Shown: piece by piece, positions 55,526-63,291 of the stretch
How positions within the stretch are numbered: the stretch's first letter is position 1
Layout of the letters: each line of letters starts with the position of its first letter
Assembly: GCF_013387465.1 (NCBI RefSeq)
Contig: NZ_VYGV01000016.1
Coordinates: 708,838 to 772,837, forward strand
Length of the DNA stretch: 64,000 bases
DNA from: Hydrogenophaga aromaticivorans
GTDB taxonomy: Bacteria; Pseudomonadota; Gammaproteobacteria; Burkholderiales; Burkholderiaceae_C
Direction of reading: 5' to 3'
Translations under genes and position numbers: made by a program
The notes under the pieces: model-generated
The model's input: the letters and a program-made list of their open reading frames with translations, nothing else
What the model was told of the DNA's origin: nothing
The model's database searches: none

Positions 55526-56569
55526 TCAATCTATATGGTCCACGGTATCGGGGTCCGGCACGTCGCCGATCGCCTGGCGCGTTTCTGCGGCCTGCACCTG
55601 CAGCCAGTCGCAGAAGGCTTTCACCTCCGGGCGCACCACGCTGCGCGGCGCCACCACCAGCCAGTAGACCAGGGGCGAGTCCATGCGCATCTGCGGCAGC
55701 GGCTCCACCAGGTCGCCGCTGGCCAGGCTCTCGGCCACCAGCGGCAGCCGCGCCAGCGCCACGCCCTGGCCGGTGAGCGCGGCCTGCACGATCTGGTGCG
55801 CGTAGTTGAAGTACAGCCAGCGTTGCGGTGTGAGCTTGCTCTTGACCGCGCGGGACGGCCCTCCCGGCTGGCCCTTGCCGGTCGCGGCGGGCGCTGTGGC
55901 GCCGGCGAAGGTGTCCAGCCAGCGCTGCCAGGTCAGCCATTCCAGATGGCGCGTGCGGTGCGCGTCGCCGGCTTCGATCAGCGTGACCTGGGCCAGGTCC
56001 TCCAGCCGTTTGATGCGGTGTTCCTTCAACAGCCAGGGGCTGGCCACGGGCGTGAGCTGCTCGCCAAACAGGCGGATCGCACCGGCCGGCATGGCCTGCG
56101 GCACCGCGTAGCGCAACGCCAGGTCCACATCGGCGGTGCTCAGGTCCACCGCCACGTCGGACGCGTCGATGCGGATGTCGATGTCCGGGTGCTCGCGCTG
56201 GAAGGCCTCGAGCCGCGGGATCAGCCACATCGAAGCGAACGACGCCCAGGTGGTGATGGCCACGCTCTTGCGCCCGGCGCTCTGGCGGATCTGCCGCACC
56301 GCCGCATCAATGCGCTCCAGCGCCATGCCCGCGGCGCGCAGCAGTTGCGAGCCCGCGCTGGTGAGTTCCACCGCGCGCGTGTGGCGCAGGAAGAGCGCGG
56401 TGCCGACCTCGTCTTCCAGCGCCTGGATCTGCCGGCTGACCGCACTCTGCGTGAGCGAAAGCTCCTCGGCGGCGGCGCGGAAGTTCAGGTGCCGCGCCAC
56501 GGCGTCAAAGGCGCGCAGGTGGCCGGCCGAGATCGGGCGGGTGCGGGGATGGCTGGCGGGAAGCGACAT
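55526..56569 (-). CDS. LysR-type regulator, GcvA-like
   Basis: 347 aa. N-terminal winged helix-turn-helix (HLRAFDAVARHLNFRAAAEE and LTQSAVSRQIQALEDEVG) followed by an effector-binding domain with SVAITTWASFASMWLIPRL, VDLALRYAV and GVALARLPLVAESL, most like the GcvA/AmpR subgroup. It is about 40 residues longer than GcvA; an extra Gly/Ala-rich insert (about 225-250, GATAPAATGKGQPGG) accounts for much of this. AGAGGAC before ATG 56569 acts as ribosome-binding site. It is divergent from the DUF2917 gene, the usual sign of regulation of the neighbour. Confidence 0.9.
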   Translation of the reverse strand: MSLPASHPRTRPISAGHLRAFDAVARHLNFRAAAEELSLTQSAVSRQIQALEDEVGTALFLRHTRAVELTSAGSQLLRAAGMALERIDAAVRQIRQSAGRKSVAITTWASFASMWLIPRLEAFQREHPDIDIRIDASDVAVDLSTADVDLALRYAVPQAMPAGAIRLFGEQLTPVASPWLLKEHRIKRLEDLAQVTLIEAGDAHRTRHLEWLTWQRWLDTFAGATAPAATGKGQPGGPSRAVKSKLTPQRWLYFNYAHQIVQAALTGQGVALARLPLVAESLASGDLVEPLPQMRMDSPLVYWLVVAPRSVVRPEVKAFCDWLQVQAAETRQAIGDVPDPDTVDHID

Positions 56570-56685
56570 GGCCGGGTCCTCTGGATTGATGCGATAACGG
56601 AATCAATAGCTTACCCCCATTTCATTGGACGGCTGGACGTCGCGGCGGGAAGATGGCACCCGTGTTGATGCCACTGGAGAACCGT

Positions 56686-57165
56686 ATGTCACACCCCGCT
56701 GCTTCTCTTTCCGCCCGCTGCGCCGCCATCGGCAGCTGGCGACTGCACCCCGGCCACGCCATGAGCCTGAGCCCGAAGAAAACCGCCGTGCTGCGCATCT
56801 TCTGCGGCCAGGTCTGGGTGACCCTGGGTGGCCCCTACGAGGGCGCCCTGAACGAGCAGGGCGACCGGTTCCTCGGTCCCGGCGACGTGCTGGCCGTGCC
56901 GGCCGGTGCGCGTTTGGTCATGGAGCCGGTCGCGGCCCCCGGCGACACCGGGCCGGTGCATTTCGACTGGTCCGACGCCGCGGCGTCGGCGGCCCCCAGC
57001 CGCTTCGCCCGCGAGGTGGTGTCGCCCACCCGCGAGCTGGGTGCGGCACTGGGGCAGGCCGGTGTGGCAACGGCTCGCGTGCTGCGGGGCCTGCTCGGCT
57101 ACAGCGAGTACCTGACGGCCGGCCGGGGACGGGTGCTGGGCCCGTACGAGGCCGGGCACTGGTGA
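56686..57165 (+). CDS. DUF2917 protein
   Basis: 159 aa. The N-terminal half carries the DUF2917 pattern (WRLHPGHAMSLSPKK, LRIFCGQVWVTLGGPYEG and the cupin-like GDVLAVPAGARLVMEPV). The C-terminal half is variable. No signal peptide or membrane segment is evident. ATG 56686 has GGAGAACC upstream; an in-frame ATG at 56653 is less likely. It is divergent from a GcvA-like regulator, 116 bp apart, and is presumably its target. The biochemical role is unknown. Confidence 0.75.
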   Translation: MSHPAASLSARCAAIGSWRLHPGHAMSLSPKKTAVLRIFCGQVWVTLGGPYEGALNEQGDRFLGPGDVLAVPAGARLVMEPVAAPGDTGPVHFDWSDAAASAAPSRFAREVVSPTRELGAALGQAGVATARVLRGLLGYSEYLTAGRGRVLGPYEAGHW

Positions 57166-57197
57166 GCCGGGCACAGCCAGTGCCTGCCCAAGCAGGC

Positions 57198-57474
57198 CGC
57201 TAGGGCCTGTTAACACTATTATTCCAAGATGCGTTGCGGATCAAAAAGGCCATGCGCAAGGCGCGAAACGCAGCCGGGGTCGTCCCCCCGGCCAGGCTTC
57301 GCAACGCCGCGCATGGCCTTTTTGGCCGCAACCCGAAGGGAATGGGTTGAAAACAGCGCCACTCGTTGTTGCACTCCTAGGCCAGACATCCAGTCTGGCC
57401 GTCGTCGCGCGCCTAGATTGGCGCTGTTTTCAACCCATTCGCACTTGGAAAAATAGTGTTAACGGGCCCTAGCG
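57198..57474. mobile_element. MITE-like element with 23-bp terminal inverted repeats, no ORF
   Basis: The ends are inverted repeats of 23 bp with one mismatch (outer part CGCTAGGGCCYGTTAACAC). They contain CTAG at 57200-57203 and 57469-57472, which may be a 4-bp target duplication. Inside are two long hairpins. One runs 57234-57331, with arms sharing CAAAAAGGCCATGCGC and a loop near 57281. The other pairs 57341-57361 with 57419-57439 (GGGTTGAAAACAGCGCC) and encloses GGCCAGAC-ATCCA-GTCTGGCC. No coding frame of note exists. The right end overlaps the tfoX-like gene's stop codon. Its transposase would have to act from elsewhere. Confidence 0.7.
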
Positions 57475-57843
57475 TGCGGAGGGCTTTTTGCGCTGCGGTG
57501 CCGGCTTGCGCGCCGCCACCGCAGCGCCCAGCGCCAGCCGGGCCCAGGGCGCCATCAGCGCGGGCGATTCCAGCGCGTCCTCGGGCGGCGTGTGGTAGTG
57601 CAGGCGCATGGACTTGCCCTTCGCCTCGTACTGGAACGGTCGCCCACCCGCCGCCAGCCACTGGGGTTCGGTTTCGGCGTTGGTCTTGAGGAACAGGGTG
57701 TCCCAGGCAATGATCGCCACGTTCATGCCATCCACCGACAGCCCAAAACCCCCGAACATGCGCGTGGCCTTGCACGGGCCCAGGCAGGACAGCAGCTCGC
57801 AGGCGTGCAGGACAAACGGATCGGTGATGGGTCTGGTGGCCAT
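57469..57843 (-). CDS. TfoX N-terminal-domain protein
   Basis: 124 aa. Residues 1-90 match the TfoX N-terminal domain (HACELLSCLGPCKATRMFGGFGLSVDGMNVAIIAWDTLFLK and following, quoted here only as RMFGGFGLSVDG and DTLFLKTN). TfoX in gammaproteobacteria promotes competence gene expression, but stand-alone N-terminal-domain proteins are widespread and mostly uncharacterised. The basic C-terminus ends RKPAPQRKKPSAR, and its TAG stop is formed by the CTAG at the edge of the 277-bp element, so the tail may have been altered by insertion. ATG 57843 lies six bases after TACGAT. It is divergent from tetR at 54 bp. Confidence 0.82.
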   Translation of the reverse strand: MATRPITDPFVLHACELLSCLGPCKATRMFGGFGLSVDGMNVAIIAWDTLFLKTNAETEPQWLAAGGRPFQYEAKGKSMRLHYHTPPEDALESPALMAPWARLALGAAVAARKPAPQRKKPSAR

Positions 57844-57849
57844 GGGTGC

Positions 57850-57855
57850 ATCGTA
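57850..57855 (-). promoter_or_regulatory. -10-like hexamer for the TfoX-domain gene, leaderless spacing
   Basis: TACGAT on the minus strand, six bases (GCACCC), ATG at 57843. No Shine-Dalgarno sequence lies between. Confidence 0.4.
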
Positions 57856-57885
57856 CTCAGTGATGCCAGCCTGGGGCACGGGTGG

Positions 57886-57891
57886 GACAAT
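57886..57891 (+). promoter_or_regulatory. -10-like hexamer for tetR, leaderless spacing
   Basis: GACAAT, six bases (GTCCGA), ATG at 57898. Same arrangement as upstream of the CDF and MidA-like genes. Confidence 0.4.
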
Positions 57892-57897
57892 GTCCGA

Positions 57898-58497
57898 ATG
57901 GCGAGACCGAAATCAGCTTCCCACGACCTCAAGCGCGAAGAAATCCTCGACGTGGCGGCGCAGTGCTTCGCGCAGCAGAGTTTCCCCGCTGCGAGCATGA
58001 ACCACATCGCCACCGCCTGCGGCACCAGCAAGGCGCGGCTCTACCACTACTACGAGAGCAAGGAAGCGATCCTGTTCGACCTGCTGGACCGCTACACCCA
58101 GCGGCTGCTGGCGCTGATCGGCGAATCGGAAGCCCGCGCCCAGCGCAAGAACCTGAGCGAGCGCGATGCCCTGAACGAGTTGGTGCGCGCCTTTCTCTCG
58201 GAGTACGAAAGCTCGGCCACGCGCCATGTGGCGCTGCTGTCCGACACCAAGTTCCTCGGCGATACCCAGCGCGAACTCATCCTCAACCGCCAGCGCGATG
58301 TCGTGGCCGCCTTCACCCGCTTTCTCAAACGCGCCTACCCCGAGCGCGTCACACCCGCGAACCAGACCGCGCTGACCATGATGGTTTTCGGCATGATCAA
58401 CTGGACCTTCACCTGGCTGCGCCCGGGCGGGGCCATGAGTTACGCCGCCTTTGCCGACGAGGTGGTGGCTGTTCTGGAGAAGGGTTTGGCCGGGTGA
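57898..58497 (+). CDS. TetR-family transcriptional regulator
   Basis: 199 aa. N-terminal TetR helix-turn-helix: REEILDVAAQCFAQQSFPAA, then MNHIATACGTSKARLYHYY and ESKEAILFDLL. The C-terminal ligand domain (about 80-199) is helical with FLKRAYPERVTPANQTALTM, seen in regulators of fatty-acid or aromatic catabolism, though the ligand cannot be deduced. It precedes the MBL-fold gene by 109 bp on the same strand, with an AT-rich promoter-like gap holding a possible operator. ATG 57898 is the likely start, six bases after GACAAT. Confidence 0.92.
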   Translation: MARPKSASHDLKREEILDVAAQCFAQQSFPAASMNHIATACGTSKARLYHYYESKEAILFDLLDRYTQRLLALIGESEARAQRKNLSERDALNELVRAFLSEYESSATRHVALLSDTKFLGDTQRELILNRQRDVVAAFTRFLKRAYPERVTPANQTALTMMVFGMINWTFTWLRPGGAMSYAAFADEVVAVLEKGLAG

Positions 58498-58524
58498 GTC
58501 CCAGCATTTCACAGGGATATTGGT

Positions 58525-58538
58525 TTACTTATTCGTAA
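58525..58538. promoter_or_regulatory. AT-rich inverted repeat before the MBL-fold gene
   Basis: TTACTTATTCGTAA has TTAC/GTAA arms and sits in an unusually AT-rich stretch (58510-58560) that probably holds the promoter of the MBL-fold gene. Candidate TetR operator; the arms are short. Confidence 0.3.
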
Positions 58539-58606
58539 TTGATTTCGTTTAGTTAAAATTGGTCTGTTTGCCGATCTGCGCAGCCGACCCCCCACAGGAG
58601 ACCCCC

Positions 58607-59596
58607 ATGAGCAAAGCCTTCGCCTCCCAGGCCGACCTGGAAGACAAAAAGATCACCTTTGAACAGCTCAGCCCGCACTGCTGGGCCTACACCGCCGAGG
58701 GAGACCCGAACTCGGGCGTCATCATCGGCGACGACTTCATCATGGTCAGCGACGCCACCGCCACGCCGGCCATGGCGCGCGACCTGATCAAGCAGATCCG
58801 CACCGTGTCCGACAAGCCGATCAAGTACGTGCTGCTCACGCATTACCACGCGGTGCGCGTGCTAGGCGCCAGCGCCTACTTTGCCGAAGGCGCGACCGAG
58901 ATCATCGCCAGCCAGGGCACGCTGGAGCTGATCCGCGAGCGCGGCGCGCAGGACATGCAGAGCGAGATGGAGCGCTTCCCGCGCCTGTTCCGCGGTGCCG
59001 ACAGCGTGCCGGGCCTGACCTGGCCGAGCATGGTGATTGGCGGCGGTGACCCCACCAAGGGCGAGAAGCCGGGCAAGCTGTCGATCAACCTCGGCGGTGT
59101 CGTGGTGCAGATCTGGAGCCCCGGCTACGGCCACACGCGCGGTGACACCATCGCCTGGGTGGAAGAAGAGAAGGTGCTGTTCAGCGGCGACCTGGTGGAA
59201 TACCAAGCCGGCGTCTACACCGGCGACGCCCAGCTCGAAGAGTGGCCCGCCACGCTCGAAGCCCTGCGCGCGCTCCAGGCCGAGTACATCGTGCCCGGCC
59301 GCGGCGAAGCCATGAAGGGCAACGCCGACGTGAACAAGGCGCTGGACTACACGAAGCGCTGGGTCACCACCCTGTTCCAGGCCGGCAAGGAAGCAGCCGC
59401 CGCCGGCATGGACCTGAAGGCCGCCATGGCCCACACCCGCAAGAGCATGGACCCGGTGTTCGGCCAGGTGTTCATCTACGAACACTGCCTGCCGTTCGAC
59501 GTCAGCCGCGCCTACGACGAAGCCAGCGGCATCAAGAACCCGCGCATCTGGACCGCCGAGCGCGACATGGAAATGTGGAAGTCCTTGCAGGGCTGA
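58607..59596 (+). CDS. MBL-fold protein with incomplete zinc site
   Basis: 329 aa of metallo-beta-lactamase fold. The signature H-x-H-x-D-H reads THYHAVRV: His79 and His81 are present but the Asp and third His are Val83 and Arg84. GYGHTRGDTI keeps the next His, and VLFSGDLVEY keeps the bridging Asp. The late PG-H-G motif reads VPGRGEAM, so that His is lost too. A mononuclear site remains possible. The protein may be a specialised hydrolase or non-canonical member. ATG 58607 follows AGGAG at good spacing. It lies downstream of tetR and ends at a strong terminator. Substrate unknown. Confidence 0.85.
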   Translation: MSKAFASQADLEDKKITFEQLSPHCWAYTAEGDPNSGVIIGDDFIMVSDATATPAMARDLIKQIRTVSDKPIKYVLLTHYHAVRVLGASAYFAEGATEIIASQGTLELIRERGAQDMQSEMERFPRLFRGADSVPGLTWPSMVIGGGDPTKGEKPGKLSINLGGVVVQIWSPGYGHTRGDTIAWVEEEKVLFSGDLVEYQAGVYTGDAQLEEWPATLEALRALQAEYIVPGRGEAMKGNADVNKALDYTKRWVTTLFQAGKEAAAAGMDLKAAMAHTRKSMDPVFGQVFIYEHCLPFDVSRAYDEASGIKNPRIWTAERDMEMWKSLQG

Positions 59597-59610
59597 GCGG
59601 GGCACGCTCG

Positions 59611-59648
59611 AAGACAAAAAGAAACCCGCCGAAGCGGGTTTCTTTTTT
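59611..59648 (+). terminator. Bidirectional rho-independent terminator
   Basis: GAAACCCGC, loop CGAA and GCGGGTTTC are flanked by a T-run on the plus strand and an A-run (Ts on the minus strand). It can stop both the MBL-fold gene and the convergent PKD lipoprotein gene. Confidence 0.92.
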
Positions 59649-59671
59649 GGGATGGCCAGACAACTCCGCCG

Positions 59672-60079
59672 CTATTGGGTCGTGGCAGTCGTCCCGGTGG
59701 TGGAGGTTGTTTCGGTGGTATCGGTGGTGGTGTCTGTTGCGCTCGCCGGCTTCACCGTCACCGGTTGCTCCGCTTCGGCCACACGGCCGGCGCTGTCGGT
59801 CACGGTCAGGGTGATGGTGTATTCACCCGGCTCGTCGTAGACGTGATCCACCTGCTCGCCCTGGCCCTTTTCGCCATCGCCGAAGTCCCAGGCGTAGGAC
59901 GCCACGACCGTGCCCTCGGGCACATTGGACACCACCGTGCCCGAGCCGTCCACGGTGAAGCTTTCGCCTGCTTCCACCGTGGTTTGATCCAGGTCGATCA
60001 CCGGAATGGGCAGACACCCGGCCAGCGCCAGGGCCAGCAGGCCTGCCAGGAACAGTTTGAAGGTGCGAGGGTGTTTCAT
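59672..60079 (-). CDS. PKD-domain lipoprotein
   Basis: 135 aa. Lipoprotein signal ends LALALAGCLPIPV (Cys near residue 22). One PKD domain follows (about 30-110): VEAGESFTVDGSGT, VASYAWDFGDGEKG with the WDFGDG signature, and YDEPGEYTITLTVTDSAG. The C-terminal 22 residues are almost all Thr with Asp/Glu/Ala, ending TGTTATTQ, a low-complexity tail. PKD domains bind surfaces or proteins outside the cell, so a surface or periplasmic adhesion role is plausible. The gene is convergent with the MBL-fold gene and is 140 bp upstream of, and divergent from, the DUF3047 gene. Confidence 0.85.
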   Translation of the reverse strand: MKHPRTFKLFLAGLLALALAGCLPIPVIDLDQTTVEAGESFTVDGSGTVVSNVPEGTVVASYAWDFGDGEKGQGEQVDHVYDEPGEYTITLTVTDSAGRVAEAEQPVTVKPASATDTTTDTTETTSTTGTTATTQ

Positions 60080-60219
60080 GGGCGGAGCTGGAAATGAATG
60101 TGTGCCTTCAGCGGGCCTGTTCGCTATTGGGTGCCCGATGCGTCCCGGTTGTCAAGAGTGTGAATCGCCAGGCCTGTGCGCTGCTACCATGCGCCAGCTT
60201 CACATTCCCCGATCTCACG

Positions 60220-61059
60220 ATGACGCAGGCACCTTGTCCGTTCCAGTCTGTTGGCGCCCGCGCTGCCACCCGCGCCGCGGCGGTGTGCCTGGCGCTGGCG
60301 GGGTTTCTCTCGGGCTGTGCCTCGAAAGGGCCGGTGTCCGCCCCGCCGGCTGAGACATTCGATCCGCCCGCGCTGTCCACCCCGCCCGAGGAAAGCGCCG
60401 GCTTGCGGCGGGCGGCCCAGCGCTTGCTGAAAACCCCTTCGACCCAGACCGGTTGGACGGTGTTTCCCATGCCAGGCAAAACGTTCACGCCGTTTGAGCC
60501 GGTGCACCACGCGGGCCGGGAGGCGCTGCGTGTGCAGGCGAGCAGTTCCGTGAGCATCCTGCGCCAGCGCATGGAACCGGCCCTGCCCGCGGTGGGGCGA
60601 CTGTCGTTCGCCTGGACGGCCGATGCCTTGCCGCCGACCGAGGATGTGGCGCAGGGGCGGCGCGACGACGCCGTGGTTCGGGTGCTGCTCAGCTTCGATG
60701 GCGACCGCAGCCGCCTTTCACCGCGCGTGCACCGCTTGTCGGAGATGAGCCGTCTGCTGACCGGCGAGGACCTGCCTTACGCCACGCTCGTCTACGTCTG
60801 GAGCGATGCCCATGCCCCGGGCACGGTGTTGAACAATTCCCGAACCGATCGCGTGCGCAAGCTGGTGCTGGATTCCGGTACGCATCACCTGGGACAGTGG
60901 CGCGATCACGAGCGCGATGTGCGGGCCGATTTTGTCCAGGTGTTTGGCGAGGAGCCCGGGCCGCTGCTGTCGGTGGCGCTGATGACCGACACCGACAACA
61001 CCCGCAGCCAGGCGCAGGCCTGGTACGGCGCGCTGCGGCTGCTGCCGGCCGCGCCCTGA
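60220..61059 (+). CDS. DUF3047 lipoprotein
   Basis: 279 aa. Lipoprotein signal peptide ends LAGFLSGCASKG (Cys near residue 32). The mature protein shows the DUF3047 pattern: TGWTVFPMPGKTFTPFEPV, LSFAWTADALPPTEDVAQG, RVLLSFDGDR, ATLVYVWSDAHAPGTVLNN and a C-terminal VALMTDTDNTRSQAQAWYG. DUF3047 folds as a beta-sandwich of unknown function. ATG 60220 was chosen for its signal peptide; the frame is open upstream. The ion-transporter gene follows 60 bp downstream on the same strand. Confidence 0.82.
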   Translation: MTQAPCPFQSVGARAATRAAAVCLALAGFLSGCASKGPVSAPPAETFDPPALSTPPEESAGLRRAAQRLLKTPSTQTGWTVFPMPGKTFTPFEPVHHAGREALRVQASSSVSILRQRMEPALPAVGRLSFAWTADALPPTEDVAQGRRDDAVVRVLLSFDGDRSRLSPRVHRLSEMSRLLTGEDLPYATLVYVWSDAHAPGTVLNNSRTDRVRKLVLDSGTHHLGQWRDHERDVRADFVQVFGEEPGPLLSVALMTDTDNTRSQAQAWYGALRLLPAAP

Positions 61060-61119
61060 GCGGCTGACCATGGTTGGCCGTGCGCGGATGCGCGCTTCAC
61101 TGAATTTCCTGCTGTTTTC

Positions 61120-62373
61120 ATGAACCACAACGCCACCGACTGGGGCATCGTTGCCGTCTTTGCCACGGTGTATCTGGGCATGTTCCTCGGCGGCCTGCCG
61201 CGCCTGAAGCTGGACCGCTCGGGCGTGGCCCTGCTGGGCGCCATCGCGGTGATCGCACTCACCGGTCTGCCGGTGGAAGACGCCGCGCGCGCGGTGGACC
61301 TGCCCACCATCGTGCTGCTGTTCGCCTTCATGGTGGTGTCGGCTCAGATGCGGCTGGGCGGCTTCTACACCGAGGTCACGCGCCGTGTGGGCGCGCTGCC
61401 GCTGTCGCGTGCGGGCCTGCAGGCGGTGCTGATCGGCGTCGCCAGTGGCTTGTCGGCCGTTTTCTCCAACGACGTGGTGTGTCTGGCCATGACGCCGGTG
61501 GTGGCGCGTCTGTGCCTGCAGCGCGGGCTGAATCCGCTGCCGTTCCTGATCGGCCTGGCCTGCGCGGCCAACATCGGATCGGCCGCCACGCTGATCGGCA
61601 ACCCGCAGAACATGCTGATCGGTTCGGTGCTGCAGCTGCACTTTGCCGACTACCTGCGCCAGGCGCTGGCGCCGGTGGGCATCAGCCTCGCGCTGTTGTG
61701 GCTGTGGCTGGCTTTTGGGCCAGGCGCTCGGGCCGGTGCCAGCGAGTTGCGCAGCCCCGCGGGGGTGCACGTGTCCACGGACGACGAGCCACCGTTTGAC
61801 CGCTGGCAGACCGCCAAGGGCCTGACCGTGGCACTGGCGCTGGTGGGGGTGTTCCTGTTCACCGACTGGCCGCGTGATGTGGCCGCGCTGGTGGGGGCGG
61901 GTGTGCTGCTGCTGAGCCGCCGGTTCCACTCGGCCGACGTCATGGGCTTCGTGGACTGGCAGTTGCTGCTGCTGTTCATCGGCCTGTTCGTGGTGAACCA
62001 CGCCTTCGAGAGCACGGGCCTCGCGGCCGAGGCGGTGGCCTGGCTGGCGACGCAGGGCATGCACCTCACCGAGCCCGGCGCCTTGCTGGTGCTGGGCGTG
62101 GCTTTGTCCAACCTGGTGTCCAACGTGCCGGCCGTGATGCTGCTGCTGCCGCACCTGGGCGCCAACGCCAGCGAAGCGGGCGTGATGCTCGCGCTGGTGA
62201 GCACCTTCGCGGGCAACCTGCTGCTGGTGGGCTCGATCGCCAACCTGATCGTGGCCGATCTCGCGTCGAAGCAGGGCATTGCCCTCGACTGGAAGCAGCA
62301 CGCGCTTACCGGGATTCCGGTGACCTTGGCCACGCTGGCGGTGGTGTGGGGCTGGATGCGCTGGGCTGGCTGA
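61120..62373 (+). CDS. SLC13/ArsB-superfamily ion transporter
   Basis: 417 aa with about eleven hydrophobic segments and the two-fold repeat of the ion transporter superfamily. Re-entrant loop motifs are SNDVVCLAMTPVVARL with GSAATLIGNPQNMLIG in the first half and SNLVSNVPAVMLLLPHL with GNLLLVGSIANLIVA in the second. Homologues move citrate, sulfate, arsenite or Na+. No ars or citrate genes are adjacent, so the substrate is not assigned. The ribosome-binding site at ATG 61120 is weak. The 3' flank holds a GC-rich repeat before the convergent ABC transporter. Confidence 0.88.
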   Translation: MNHNATDWGIVAVFATVYLGMFLGGLPRLKLDRSGVALLGAIAVIALTGLPVEDAARAVDLPTIVLLFAFMVVSAQMRLGGFYTEVTRRVGALPLSRAGLQAVLIGVASGLSAVFSNDVVCLAMTPVVARLCLQRGLNPLPFLIGLACAANIGSAATLIGNPQNMLIGSVLQLHFADYLRQALAPVGISLALLWLWLAFGPGARAGASELRSPAGVHVSTDDEPPFDRWQTAKGLTVALALVGVFLFTDWPRDVAALVGAGVLLLSRRFHSADVMGFVDWQLLLLFIGLFVVNHAFESTGLAAEAVAWLATQGMHLTEPGALLVLGVALSNLVSNVPAVMLLLPHLGANASEAGVMLALVSTFAGNLLLVGSIANLIVADLASKQGIALDWKQHALTGIPVTLATLAVVWGWMRWAG

Positions 62374-62424
62374 AGCATTGCACCTGGGTGCATTCCCCGG
62401 CGCGCGACCCGCAACGATTGAAGC

Positions 62425-62508
62425 CACCCCAGCGCAGGGCACCGCGGAACCGGCTTTGCCGGGCCGCCAGTGCCGCCCTTGGGGGTGACGCCGAAGGCGG
62501 CGCGGGGG
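62425..62508 (-). repeat. Stop-codon-associated GC-rich repeat, copy 5
   Basis: Directly abuts the stop of the ABC ATPase gene (minus strand): CCCCCGCGCCGCCTTCGGCG, then CCCCCAAGGG, CCCGGCAAAGCCGG and GGTGCCCTG. Polarity matches copies 1-4. Confidence 0.78.
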
Positions 62509-63291
62509 TCAGTGAATCGACGAAAGGAACTGCTGCAATTCGGGCGTTTCTGGTGACCCAAAGAGCTTGGCCGGTGGACCCATCTCGTGCACGCGCCCCT
62601 GGTGCATGAAGATCACGCGGTCGCTGACCTTGCGGGCAAAGTTCATCTCGTGCGTGACCATCAGCAGCGTCATGCCCTCGTCGGCCAGCGACTCCACCAC
62701 CCGCAGCACCTCGCCCACGAGTTCGGGGTCGAGGGCGGAGGTGATCTCGTCGCAGAGCAGCACGCTGGGCTCCATCGCCAGCGCACGCGCGATCGCCACG
62801 CGCTGCTGCTGGCCGCCGGAGAGCTGGTCGGGGAAGGCGTCGAACTTCTCGCCCAGGCCCACACGGTCCAATAGCTGACGCGCCTTGGTTTCACCGGCGG
62901 CGCTGTCGGTCTTCTTCACCAGGCCGGGCGCGAGCATCACGTTCTTGCCCACGCTCAGGTGCGGGAACAGGTTGAAGTTCTGGAAGATCATGCCCACGTG
63001 CTGGCGCAATTCGCGCATGGCGGCGGCGTTGCCGTGCAGCAGCGGCTGGCCGTCCACGCTCAGGCTGCCGGACTGGAACACCTCCAGTCCGTTGATGCAG
63101 CGCAGCAGCGTGCTCTTGCCAGAGCCGCTCTTGCCGATGATGGCGATCACCTCGCCGGGTTTGACCTGCAGATCGATGCCCTTGAGCACCTCGTTGCTGC
63201 CGTAGGATTTGCGCAGCTGGTGGATGTCGACGATGGGGCTGGCGGAGGTCTTTGCCGCAGCTGATTCCGCGATGGCTTCAACGGGAGACAT
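62509..63291 (-). CDS. Polar amino-acid ABC transporter ATP-binding protein
   Basis: 260 aa with Walker [11 protein letters not shown]-loop [14 protein letters not shown], signature [16 protein letters not shown], Walker [13 protein letters not shown] and H-loop VTHEMNFA. The short form with QNFNLFPH and [10 protein letters not shown] is typical of the GlnQ/HisP polar amino-acid uptake class. An N-terminal extension of about 20 residues ([16 protein letters not shown]) precedes the core. It overlaps the upstream permease by 14 bp. The substrate-binding protein gene is not in the window. Confidence 0.94.
   Translation of the reverse strand: MSPVEAIAESAAAKTSASPIVDIHQLRKSYGSNEVLKGIDLQVKPGEVIAIIGKSGSGKSTLLRCINGLEVFQSGSLSVDGQPLLHGNAAAMRELRQHVGMIFQNFNLFPHLSVGKNVMLAPGLVKKTDSAAGETKARQLLDRVGLGEKFDAFPDQLSGGQQQRVAIARALAMEPSVLLCDEITSALDPELVGEVLRVVESLADEGMTLLMVTHEMNFARKVSDRVIFMHQGRVHEMGPPAKLFGSPETPELQQFLSSIH

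Noticed and set aside
57229..57456. Short open frames inside the 277-bp element
   Set aside because: The translations are Arg-rich, follow the hairpin arms and have no start signal or family resemblance; the sequence is explained by its inverted repeats.
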